A stretch of 41,902 nt of DNA, taken from assembly GCA_902590705.1 (NCBI GenBank), contig CACIXU010000016.1:1-41902 (forward strand), read 5' to 3'. The first letter of the stretch is position 1. The number at the start of each line of letters is the position of its first letter. Both the position numbers and the translations under genes were made by a program. Origin of the DNA: an uncultured Bacteroidota bacterium. Lineage in GTDB: Bacteria > Bacteroidota > Bacteroidia > Flavobacteriales > Flavobacteriaceae. Of the stretch, positions 25,815-34,199 are shown piece by piece. The notes under the pieces are model-generated. The model worked only from the letters and a program-made list of their open reading frames with translations. It had not been told where the DNA came from and ran no database searches.

Positions 25815-27218
25815 ATGCCAATAAAAAAAAAATTACTTCTAGGTTTAGTTTTATTTTTATCGTTTTCAAAAAACATTAATTGTCAAACACATAAATCAAA
25901 AAAACCCAATATTATACTAATAGTAGCTGATGACTTGGGTTGGAATGATGTAAGTTTTAATGGTAGTGATATTTCAACTCCTTCGATAGACTCTCTTGCC
26001 TCACAAGGGGTTTTTCTCAATCGATTTTATGTTTCGCCTAAATGTAGCCCAACAAGAGCTGGTGTTCTAACAGGAATCTATCCAGATCGTTTTAATTTAA
26101 GGGGGTATGTTTATTCTACAAGATACGTAGGGGGTTTACCTCCTGATTTGATAATTTTACCAGAAATGTTAAAAAAAGCAGGTTATAATGAGCTTGCTGC
26201 CTTTGGTAAATGGCACCTTGGCCACTCGAATCATAAATTCCATCCAATTAGTCAAGGGTTTACATCCTTTTATGGCCATTATAATGGTGCAATAGATTAC
26301 TACAGTCATTTAAGAGATGGTGAACTTGACTGGCATAAAGATTATAAAACTTCTTATGATGTAGGCTATTCTACAGATCTTATTGGTTCTGAGGTAGTAA
26401 GGTTTATATCAAATACAGATGAAAGTAATCCTTTTTTTGCATATGTTGCTTTTAACGCTCCCCATTCTCCTATGCAAGCAAAATTAGAAGAATTGGAAAA
26501 ATATAATTATGACCCTAATGGTGAGGAAGATAAATATTTAATTGTTGAGGGGCATAAAGGAGAAATGGGTATGGACGTATATGGATTAAAGGGAAGAGGT
26601 AATAATTTAAGACAAACCTATTCTGCAATGGTTTCATCAATGGATTCATGGATTGGTAAAATAATGAATTCAATTAGGGCAAAAGGGATAGAGAATAATA
26701 CGATTATATGGTTTTTAAGTGATAATGGTGGGATTCCTAAATATGGGGGTAATAATTTTCCGCTTCGTGGTGGTAAACACACTCAGTGGGAGGGAGGAGT
26801 TAGAGCTATTTCTGTCGTAAAGTGGCCAGATAAAATTAAACCTGGAACTGAATCTAACCAACTTACTTCATACATTGATATAATGCCTACATTCGAAAAC
26901 ATTGTTGGTTTACCTGCCTCAAAAGACATTGATGGAATAAATATTTTTGATGCATTTAATAATAAAAAGCTACCTCCACGTCATATTTACTTGGGTAAAG
27001 ATGCAATAGTTTCCAAAAAATGGAAGATGAATCAAGGTGAGCTTTTTAGGATAGAAGATGATATCTCTGAGAGAAACGATTTATCATTTGAAAATCCGAG
27101 TGTAGTAAAAAAATTAACAAAGCTCATAAATCATTATAAGGAAATGTTACCTGGTGGGAAACCACCCACTCACCCCATAGGATGGAGGCCTCCAAAAAAT
27201 TGGAAAATGCCTAAATAA
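25815..27218 (+). CDS. Sulfatase, S1 family (arylsulfatase A/B type)
   Basis: A 467-residue secreted sulfatase with a signal peptide (about residues 1-23, ending NINCQ). It has VADDLGWNDVS for metal binding, the maturation motif CSPTR with Cys77, AFGKWHLGHS, and LSDNGGIPKYGG. The segment FPLRGGKHTQWEGGVRA resembles arylsulfatase B/GalNAc-4-sulfatase-type enzymes. The two adjacent sulfatases differ in localisation (lipoprotein versus secreted) and in the residue before the Arg of the motif (Ser versus Thr), so they likely remove different sulfates in sequence. The transporter gene follows after 21 bp. Confidence 0.95.
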   Translation: MPIKKKLLLGLVLFLSFSKNINCQTHKSKKPNIILIVADDLGWNDVSFNGSDISTPSIDSLASQGVFLNRFYVSPKCSPTRAGVLTGIYPDRFNLRGYVYSTRYVGGLPPDLIILPEMLKKAGYNELAAFGKWHLGHSNHKFHPISQGFTSFYGHYNGAIDYYSHLRDGELDWHKDYKTSYDVGYSTDLIGSEVVRFISNTDESNPFFAYVAFNAPHSPMQAKLEELEKYNYDPNGEEDKYLIVEGHKGEMGMDVYGLKGRGNNLRQTYSAMVSSMDSWIGKIMNSIRAKGIENNTIIWFLSDNGGIPKYGGNNFPLRGGKHTQWEGGVRAISVVKWPDKIKPGTESNQLTSYIDIMPTFENIVGLPASKDIDGINIFDAFNNKKLPPRHIYLGKDAIVSKKWKMNQGELFRIEDDISERNDLSFENPSVVKKLTKLINHYKEMLPGGKPPTHPIGWRPPKNWKMPK

Positions 27219-27239
27219 ATTAAATTAATAAAAAATACA

Positions 27240-28709
27240 GTGAATCTAAAAAATATAGGGTTGATTCTTGGACCCACACTATTCATTATAACCCGTTATA
27301 TAATAAATTTTGAGGGGTTACCCGATGGAGCAAATGCTGTTTTGGCCTCTGCGCTTTGGATTGCCACATGGTGGATTACTGAAGCACTTCCAATTTCAGT
27401 TACTGCTCTTCTCCCAATAATTTTATTTCCGCTCACAGGGGGTTTGGAGTTGGATGATACTACATCGGCTTATGGTCACAAGCTCGTGTTTTTAACTATG
27501 GGAGGATTCATCATTGCAATTGCTATCGAAAAATGGAATTTACATAAACGTATTGCACTTAATATTATTTATTACATAGGGGGTGACATTAAAAAAATTA
27601 TTTTAGGATTCATGATAGCTACTGCTTTTCTCTCCATGTGGATTTCTAACACTGCAACCTCTGTAATGATGTTACCTATCGGTGTAGTAATTATAAAGCA
27701 ATTACAAGATAATCCTAATTTTAGTGAGTCCCAGGGAAATAATTTTGCAAAAGCTTTAATGCTTTCAATTGCCTATAGTGCTTCTATAGGTGGGGTTTCT
27801 ACATTGATAGGCACCCCAACAAATATGGTATTGGCAGGTGTTGTTTCACAAATCTATGATTACGAAATATCTTTTTTTGAATGGTTTATTTTTGGTTTTC
27901 CACTCTCATTTATGATACTTTTTTTCTCTTGGTATTACCTCACAAGAGTAGCTTTTTCCTTTAATGATTTCAGTATGCCTGGAGGTCGTGATGAGATATC
28001 TAAATTGAGACAAGGCCTAGGAAAAATAACGTTTGAGCAAAAAGCTGTTAGTTTGGTTTTTTTTGCCGCTGCGGTTTGCTGGATCACAAAGAATTTTTTA
28101 CTAAAAAATATTTTTGTTAGAATAGATGATACAATTATATCTATTTTTTTTGCTTCCCTTCTGTTTCTTATCAACGTTAAAGGAAAAAATGAAAAAATCC
28201 TAAAATGGCAGGATACAATCCGTTTACCATGGGGTGTACTTTTGCTATTAGGCTCTGGAATGTCATTTGCTAAAGCAGTAGATAGCAGTGGTCTATCTGA
28301 ATGGGTGGGGACTCAGATTTCTAACTTCGGGACAATGAACCTTTTTCTTTTGTTATTATTACTAATAACTATAGTTAATTTTTTAACTGAAATAGCATCT
28401 AATATGGCAACCATAGCTATGATGTTACCCATACTTGCCCCCATTGCATTAGAATTAAATTTACACCCGTACGTTTTAATGGTTGCTGCATCTGTGGCTG
28501 CCTCATGTGCATTTATGCTTCCTGTAGCCACGCCACCTAATGCTATTGTTTTTGGTTCAGGCTATTTAAAAATGCCTGACATGGTTAAAAAAGGATTTCT
28601 ATTGAATCTATTAACAATTGTCATCATAGCCCTAATGGTATATTTTATTTTACCCATACTTTGGGACTTGGTACCTGATGAGTTCCCAAAATCACTAATT
28701 TCAATTTAA
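27240..28709 (+). CDS. DASS/SLC13 family sodium-coupled anion symporter
   Basis: A 489-residue membrane protein with about 11-12 helices. Family signatures are WITEALPISVTALLPI, FLTMGGFIIAIAIEKWNLHK, the first substrate motif SNTATSVMMLPI, GTPTNMVLAG, and the second repeat EIASNMATIAMMLPI with MLPVATPPNAIVFGSGY. The start is GTG 27240; the next Met is far inside the first helices. DASS proteins import di- and tricarboxylates or sulfate with sodium. The following enolase-family gene begins 7 bp later, so an acid-sugar substrate is favoured. Sulfate from the neighbouring sulfatases is the alternative. Confidence 0.92.
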   Translation: MNLKNIGLILGPTLFIITRYIINFEGLPDGANAVLASALWIATWWITEALPISVTALLPIILFPLTGGLELDDTTSAYGHKLVFLTMGGFIIAIAIEKWNLHKRIALNIIYYIGGDIKKIILGFMIATAFLSMWISNTATSVMMLPIGVVIIKQLQDNPNFSESQGNNFAKALMLSIAYSASIGGVSTLIGTPTNMVLAGVVSQIYDYEISFFEWFIFGFPLSFMILFFSWYYLTRVAFSFNDFSMPGGRDEISKLRQGLGKITFEQKAVSLVFFAAAVCWITKNFLLKNIFVRIDDTIISIFFASLLFLINVKGKNEKILKWQDTIRLPWGVLLLLGSGMSFAKAVDSSGLSEWVGTQISNFGTMNLFLLLLLLITIVNFLTEIASNMATIAMMLPILAPIALELNLHPYVLMVAASVAASCAFMLPVATPPNAIVFGSGYLKMPDMVKKGFLLNLLTIVIIALMVYFILPILWDLVPDEFPKSLISI

Positions 28710-28716
28710 AATCTAT

Positions 28717-29841
28717 ATGGATATTAAAATTAAACATATCAAAAGTGAGTCATTTGAATGGGAGAGGCCAGGAATATGGAATGGTATGCATTTTTATGGC
28801 CCAGGGAGGTTACACAAAGTTACGATATCAACAGACCAGGGGATAGAGGGAATTGGATGGAATGGAGGAACAGCCGCTGTTCGTCCAAGTGGTTTTTACG
28901 GTCTCTATGTTGATTATTACAAGTCCTTTTTAATTGGGAAAAACCCCCTTGATACCGAAAAACTAACTCTAAATCTTGGACAAAAACAAGATAAAATCCT
29001 TGGTTCTGCAGGCCTTCATACTCAAGTATTGGCAGCTCTTATAATTGCATGTTGGGATATTAAAGGAAAAGTTAAAGGCAAGTCGATTCATTCTCTGTTA
29101 GGTGGAGAACAAAAAAGAGTGAGAGCTTATGTCGCTGGGGGATATTACGCCAATAATAAGGGTCTTAAAGAACTACAAGAAGAGTTGCTGCACAATGTTG
29201 AAAACTTAAACGCTACTGCAATTAAAATAAAAATTGGCGATCCTAATGCGGGTATATCTGAAGATATGAAACGAGTTGAAGCTGCCAGAAATGCCATTGG
29301 TCCCAATATTGATTTATTGGTAGATGCAAACTGTGCGTTTGATTTAAATACAGCAATTGAGTACGCTAAAGAAATGGAAAATTATGATGTTTATTGGTTT
29401 GAAGAACCTTTAGCAATCCACGATTTTAAAGCCCATAAAACTCTTAATTCGTCGACCAGCTTAATGATTGCTGCAGGAGAAAATTATTACACACTTGCCG
29501 ATTTTGAAACCCTAATAGATAACAATGGTGCTGGCATGTTGAATGTCGATGCTACAATCTGTCCAGGATATGATGTGGCTTTAGAGGTTGCAAAACTCGC
29601 TCAGAAAAAAGGATTAAAAATTGCTCCGCATGGATGTCAGGAATTACAATTACCACTTGTAGCAGCTGTTTCCAACGGTGAATTATTAGAATATTATCCA
29701 CCTGAGGTAGATGAACTTCGTAAAGATTTGTTTCACCCAAAATTAACAATCGATAGCGATGGTTATGTTACAGTTCCAGATTCTCCTGGTATTGGTTTTG
29801 ATCTAAATATGGATCTACTTAATCGTTTCAAAGTAAGCTAA
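28717..29841 (+). CDS. Mandelate racemase/muconate lactonizing-type enolase superfamily sugar-acid dehydratase
   Basis: A 374-residue enzyme with the complete mandelate racemase subgroup active site: Lys170-x-Lys172, metal ligands Asp203 (VDAN), Glu229 (FEEPL) and Glu255 (AGEN), and the Asp278 plus His305 dyad, spaced 27 residues apart as in mandelate racemase. Characterised members with this layout dehydrate aldonates and aldarates to 2-keto-3-deoxy acids. It is probably co-transcribed with the DASS importer (7 bp gap). The product of such a reaction could enter the KdgK/KdgA route at 8712-10428. The exact substrate is not readable. The operon appears to end here. Confidence 0.88.
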   Translation: MDIKIKHIKSESFEWERPGIWNGMHFYGPGRLHKVTISTDQGIEGIGWNGGTAAVRPSGFYGLYVDYYKSFLIGKNPLDTEKLTLNLGQKQDKILGSAGLHTQVLAALIIACWDIKGKVKGKSIHSLLGGEQKRVRAYVAGGYYANNKGLKELQEELLHNVENLNATAIKIKIGDPNAGISEDMKRVEAARNAIGPNIDLLVDANCAFDLNTAIEYAKEMENYDVYWFEEPLAIHDFKAHKTLNSSTSLMIAAGENYYTLADFETLIDNNGAGMLNVDATICPGYDVALEVAKLAQKKGLKIAPHGCQELQLPLVAAVSNGELLEYYPPEVDELRKDLFHPKLTIDSDGYVTVPDSPGIGFDLNMDLLNRFKVS

Positions 29842-29896
29842 TTACAATGATGTCAATTACTCAATTCAAAAAAATGATTTTTTTTCGATTACAGAA

Positions 29897-29920
29897 ATTT
29901 TTTTAAGGACTTAAAAAAAT
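29897..29920 (+). terminator. AT-rich perfect inverted repeat, possible terminator
   Basis: An 11-bp perfect inverted repeat (ATTTTTTTAAG, then GA, then CTTAAAAAAAT) lies 56 bp after the enolase-family stop, in the 204-bp gap before the NTF2-like gene. It could end the sulfatase transcript. The stem is almost all A/T and no clean T-run follows, so the terminator reading is weak. Nothing else was recognised in this gap. Confidence 0.3.
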
Positions 29921-30045
29921 ATGAATTAAATACATTTAATGTTAAAAAAATATAGAATTAAAAAAACCATACTTTTTGCTTTAGATCATATTGGTAATTA
30001 ACTACATAATAAAGTAATTGTATTTTATATTTAAATATAAGCAAT

Positions 30046-30942
30046 ATGAAAAATTTAAAAATTCAGAATCTTCATATAATACTATTATTCATAATAACTA
30101 TTTATTCGTGCAAAAATAGTGGAGGAATATTGATTGAGGATGGATCTAGTTATAAATTCGGAGATGATAAAATGTCATCTAACCTAATATCTCTTGCTGA
30201 GGCATACTCAGATCGTGATACAGAAAAACTTTTTACTTTTTATTCAGATAGTTTTTTAACTGAAAGAAGGAAAGAGTGGTCTAAAAAATATCTAGAATCT
30301 TTGGACTCTTTATCTATGATACCTTATAAGGTTATTCCACTTGTTTCTGAAGATGGTAAAAATAGAGAGGTTATTGCTTGGTCTAAAGAAGAAAGAATAT
30401 ACAAAAACGGTTCTTACGAAAAGTTTGACTTGATGGAGGTTTTTGGGCTGGACGAAACAGGTAAAGTTAACTTGTTCAAGCAGTGGAAAGCGATTGATAC
30501 TGTTAATTTCGGCATGCCATATGGTGGAAAATTTATTGGAGTTGGAGAGAATGAATATTCTGGAAGACCCCTTGTATTCTCTAATAGAGGTGAAGTTGAA
30601 ATAATTGAAGAGCTAGCTGCAGCCTATAACGCAATGGATGTTGAATCTTTTTCGGAATATTTTGCAGAGGAAGTAGAATTTAAAAGTTACGATGGTAAAA
30701 CATATAATTACAAAAAAAGTGATTTATCTCAAGCTTTTAAGCCATACAAGTCCATTGATTGGAAGCTTATATCAATTGTTCCATTAAAAATATTTAACAC
30801 AGACGCTGCCTCTGGCGCAATGGTTCTCTCAACCGAATCCAGGGTTTTTAAAAATGGTAAAAAATGGAAAAAAGAACTAATGGAGCTAATTTACTTTGAC
30901 TTAGAGGGAAAAATTTCCGCAATGCTTCAGTTTGCTAGGTAA
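30046..30942 (+). CDS. Lipoprotein with two tandem NTF2-like domains
   Basis: A 298-residue lipoprotein (lipobox IYSC). Two halves show the same pattern and are probably an internal duplication of an NTF2-like/SnoaL-type fold. Half 1 is about residues 45-155 (LISLAEAYSDRDTEKLFTFY, KEERIYKNG, KFDLMEVFGLDETGKVNLFKQW). Half 2 is about 185-298 (IIEELAAAYNAMDVESFSEYF, ESRVFKNGKKW, KELMELIYFDLEGKISAMLQF). These folds bind small ligands or act as simple enzymes. No specific family was recognised. The gene stands alone on +, with 34 bp to the aminotransferase gene. Confidence 0.7.
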   Translation: MKNLKIQNLHIILLFIITIYSCKNSGGILIEDGSSYKFGDDKMSSNLISLAEAYSDRDTEKLFTFYSDSFLTERRKEWSKKYLESLDSLSMIPYKVIPLVSEDGKNREVIAWSKEERIYKNGSYEKFDLMEVFGLDETGKVNLFKQWKAIDTVNFGMPYGGKFIGVGENEYSGRPLVFSNRGEVEIIEELAAAYNAMDVESFSEYFAEEVEFKSYDGKTYNYKKSDLSQAFKPYKSIDWKLISIVPLKIFNTDAASGAMVLSTESRVFKNGKKWKKELMELIYFDLEGKISAMLQFAR

Positions 30943-30976
30943 ACTCTAAATTCATTTTAATAAATTAATCAAATTA

Positions 30977-32158
30977 ATGAACAGAAGAGATCTTTTTAAA
31001 TATTCCAGTTTAATTGGCGCTAACCTTTTTTTACATCCCAATTTACTGTGGTCAAATTCTATCTTAGATTCTACTAAAAGAAACAAAAAATTTATTTTTA
31101 GTAATAAAAATAATCGTGAATTTTCACCAAATATTATCCCTGATTTATCATCCTTAAAGGCAAGGCTACATTGGAATGAAAATCCTTTTGGCCCCTCAAA
31201 AGCTGGACTTAAAGAATTCAAAAATAGTGCCAAAAAAGGTAATTTTTATTCATGGGATAGACACAATGAATTCGTTGATGTTATTTCTTCTAAAGAGGGA
31301 GTTAATCCTGGAAATATTTTAACTGGTCCAGGTTCATCTGATCTTTTAGAAAAGGTTGCTATTGTCCTGCTTAGAAACGGTGGTTCTGTCATATCAGCTG
31401 ACCCATGCTATATGTCATTAATTAATGTTGCAATTGCTATAAATGCAAATTCACATATGATAAAGTTAACTCCTGAGTATGAACATGACTTGGATGCTAT
31501 GGAGTCAAAAATAAATTCAGAAACTAAGTTAATTTACATAACAAATCCTAACAACCCTACTGGCACGATAACTGATAGAAAAAAACTTTATGCTTTTTGT
31601 GATAGGGTATCTAATAGGGTTCCAGTATTTATTGATGAAGCATACATAGAAGTTTCTGAAGGGGGATTAGATAACTCAATGGTGAAACTAGTTGCCCAAG
31701 GTAAGGACGTAATTATTTCAAGAACTTTTTCCAAAATATATGGCATGGCTGGGTTGAGATTGGGATATATAGTTGCAGCTGAAAAAAGATTGGAGGAGAT
31801 TAGATCTATTACCAGAGGTGGAATGGGTATCACAGGGCCAAGTATTAATGCTGCAATAAAAAGTTTAGACGATTTTGAATTTATTAATTCGTGTAAAGAA
31901 AATTTTATTTTTAATAGAGAATTCACAGTTTCTCAACTTAAATATAGAGGCTTTGATCCAATGCCCTCAAATACAAATTTTTTAATTTTTGAATTACCTA
32001 AATCAACAAGTCCAAATCTATTTTTAAAAAAAATGTATCAACAAAGAGTATCTGTTAAGGCATTTAATTTTTGGGAAAAGAATTGGTGCAGAGTATCAAT
32101 AGGAACCATGGATAATATGAAGACCTTCATCGATGCATTTGATAATGCATTGATTTAA
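30977..32158 (+). CDS. Tat-exported HisC-type PLP aminotransferase
   Basis: A 393-residue fold-type I aminotransferase of the histidinol-phosphate aminotransferase family. It has HWNENPFGPS (residues 65-74), the NPNNPTG motif (190-196), FIDEAYIE (219-225), and the PLP-binding Lys253 in SRTFSKIYGMAGLRLGY. The N-terminus MNRRDLFKYSSLIG plus a hydrophobic stretch is a twin-arginine leader, so a cofactor-loaded enzyme appears to be exported. A biosynthetic HisC would be cytoplasmic and sit in a his operon, and there is none here. Its substrate is unknown. The permease gene follows after 5 bp. Confidence 0.88.
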   Translation: MNRRDLFKYSSLIGANLFLHPNLLWSNSILDSTKRNKKFIFSNKNNREFSPNIIPDLSSLKARLHWNENPFGPSKAGLKEFKNSAKKGNFYSWDRHNEFVDVISSKEGVNPGNILTGPGSSDLLEKVAIVLLRNGGSVISADPCYMSLINVAIAINANSHMIKLTPEYEHDLDAMESKINSETKLIYITNPNNPTGTITDRKKLYAFCDRVSNRVPVFIDEAYIEVSEGGLDNSMVKLVAQGKDVIISRTFSKIYGMAGLRLGYIVAAEKRLEEIRSITRGGMGITGPSINAAIKSLDDFEFINSCKENFIFNREFTVSQLKYRGFDPMPSNTNFLIFELPKSTSPNLFLKKMYQQRVSVKAFNFWEKNWCRVSIGTMDNMKTFIDAFDNALI

Positions 32159-32163
32159 ACTTA

Positions 32164-33240
32164 ATGTCTGAGATAATTCTTGAAATTTTTCTATTCACAT
32201 CATTAATCTTTCTCGGTATTTTTTTGAACTATTGCTTCAAAAATAACTATTTAAAGAAAAGTTTAAAATTTTACATCCTTAATATTGCCCTTCCTGTAAC
32301 GATTTTTATTTCTGTAGTTAGTATAAAAATTCAATATAAGTACTTTTTTTACCCATTAATCTTTCTTTTATTTAATTTTTTGGTGTTGACGGTATCCAAT
32401 ATGCTATTCAGAATATTAAATGTTGAAGATTTAAAAAAAAAAAGAACATTAATTCTTTTATTACCATCTTTTGCCCCTGGATTATCATGCTTTACTTTAA
32501 TTAACGAGTTCCTAGGTTATGATTCATTGGCTAAAGCATCTTTAATTGATTTTGGAAACAAAATATTTGTTTTGATAATCTTATTTTTTATTGCTATGGG
32601 ACTTCATAAACAAAACCAAAAAATACAATCAAATCTTCATAAGAAAAAATTTGGGCCAGTGTTAAAAAATTTATTTTATGAGCCAATTAATATTGTGATA
32701 TTTATTGCCTTATTGTTTCTTTTTTCAAATAATACTATTAATGATATGCCTAACACATTGATTTCTTTATTTGAAGGTATTAAAACGACATTAGCACCAG
32801 CAGTTTTTTTATTTGTAGGGATATCGATGATATTTGAAAAAAAATATTTTTTACAGATTCTTCCAATATTATTTATTAGAGCAGGTATATGCTTGTTATT
32901 AGTTCTATCAATTATTCGAATATTTAATTTTAAATTAGAAGATGAGGCACTTTTATATCTAATTTTGTCATTAAGCTCAGTTAGTTTCTGGCCATTTGTT
33001 CATATGACATTTATTGAGAAATTAGAAAAAAAATTACCATTAAGTAGAAAGACATTTGATTTAAAGTTTGGCTTAATTTTTTTGGCTTATTCTTTACCCT
33101 TTTCAACAATTTTAATTATGGGTTTATTTATTAGTGAAGAAACCCTTACTGATCTAATGAGTTTATTTCTTATATCAATATCGCTGATTATGATCGGATT
33201 TTTAATTTTAAAAATCTCAAAGAAAAAAGCTTTATTTTAA
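32164..33240 (+). CDS. Membrane transporter, AEC-like permease
   Basis: A 358-residue protein with about ten hydrophobic segments and short charged loops (KKKRTL, KQNQKIQ, and a Lys-rich C-terminus). The middle segment (LLPSFAPGLSCFTLINEFLG, then a helix starting KASLIDFGNKI) resembles the broken-helix region of auxin efflux carrier (AEC) permeases. The match is by eye and moderate. It starts 5 bp after the exported aminotransferase, so the two are probably co-transcribed. An amino-acid or keto-acid related substrate is possible. It converges with the EamA gene, 57 bp between the stops. Confidence 0.55.
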   Translation: MSEIILEIFLFTSLIFLGIFLNYCFKNNYLKKSLKFYILNIALPVTIFISVVSIKIQYKYFFYPLIFLLFNFLVLTVSNMLFRILNVEDLKKKRTLILLLPSFAPGLSCFTLINEFLGYDSLAKASLIDFGNKIFVLIILFFIAMGLHKQNQKIQSNLHKKKFGPVLKNLFYEPINIVIFIALLFLFSNNTINDMPNTLISLFEGIKTTLAPAVFLFVGISMIFEKKYFLQILPILFIRAGICLLLVLSIIRIFNFKLEDEALLYLILSLSSVSFWPFVHMTFIEKLEKKLPLSRKTFDLKFGLIFLAYSLPFSTILIMGLFISEETLTDLMSLFLISISLIMIGFLILKISKKKALF

Positions 33241-33297
33241 AATTTTCATAAATGAAATTATCGTTAAAATTTAAGTTTTTAGATTATGCGCTCAAAC

Positions 33298-34188
33298 TCA
33301 AACACCAGAGTTACTTCCTCTTGATTTGTATATTGAATTACTTAAAATAGCTATCATAATTAGAGCCAGTCCAAGGTAAAAATTTAAATTCATCAATTCA
33401 TTTTCGCCAAAAATTACTAAAGCTAATATTATACCGTATATGGGTTCCATGTTAAGGATTAACATAATAGAATATGGATTAAGGACTTTCATTAATGATA
33501 TTGATTTGGTTATTGCATAAGCAGTACAAACACTTGATAAAATCAAAATCCATAAAAAGTCGTTAACTGTGAATTTAAAAATAAATTTATTGAATTCACC
33601 AAAGTAAAACATATATATGCTAATAAATACAACACCTATAGTCATTTCATAAAAGTTAAGTATTGTGGCAGAATATTCTTTAGTTAATTTACCGTTAATC
33701 AAGGTGTAAAATACACCTAGTATAGTTGCCAAAAGTGCAATTGACATACCAAAAAAATCGTCAGGTGTCGATCTAAAGATGACTAAGGTACCAACCATTG
33801 CAATACTGCCAAAAATAATCTCATAAATCAAAATTTTTCTCTTATAAAAGATGGGTTCTAAAAAAGCTGTTATAATTGCTCCGGTAGATAACATAGCTAA
33901 TGTTGGTGAAACTCCAACAATTTTGACTGATTTAAAAAAAGCAATCCAGTGTGAGGCGATTAAGAAACCAGCAAGTATCAAGCTAGGAATTCTCTTTGAA
34001 TTAATTTTAGTGATTCCTGAACTAATGAAAAGCATAAAAATGAATAAAATAATTGAAGCGAAAATCATTCTGTACCAGACAATAGTTACCGCATCCCAGC
34101 TAATCAATGCCCCTATGATGGATGTAAAACCAAAAATGAAAACTATAAAATGAAAATGAATTACACTTCTAAGTCTATTTTCCTTCAC
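33298..34188 (-). CDS. EamA/DMT family transporter
   Basis: A 296-residue inner-membrane protein with ten predicted helices in two EamA repeats. Family features are the early WDAVTIVWYRMIFASIILF segment, GFLIASHWIAFFKSVKIVGVSPTLAML, and, in the second half, LMKVLNPYSIMLILNMEPIYGIILALVIFGE. DMT proteins of this type export amino acids or metabolites. It lies 11 bp downstream of the amidase gene on the same strand, so they probably form one transcript. Confidence 0.92.
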   Translation of the reverse strand: MKENRLRSVIHFHFIVFIFGFTSIIGALISWDAVTIVWYRMIFASIILFIFMLFISSGITKINSKRIPSLILAGFLIASHWIAFFKSVKIVGVSPTLAMLSTGAIITAFLEPIFYKRKILIYEIIFGSIAMVGTLVIFRSTPDDFFGMSIALLATILGVFYTLINGKLTKEYSATILNFYEMTIGVVFISIYMFYFGEFNKFIFKFTVNDFLWILILSSVCTAYAITKSISLMKVLNPYSIMLILNMEPIYGIILALVIFGENELMNLNFYLGLALIMIAILSNSIYKSRGSNSGV

Positions 34189-34199
34189 ACAAAATCAAT

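Noticed and set aside
30977-32158. Biosynthetic hisC of the histidine operon
   Set aside because: It has a twin-arginine leader and no other his genes are nearby.
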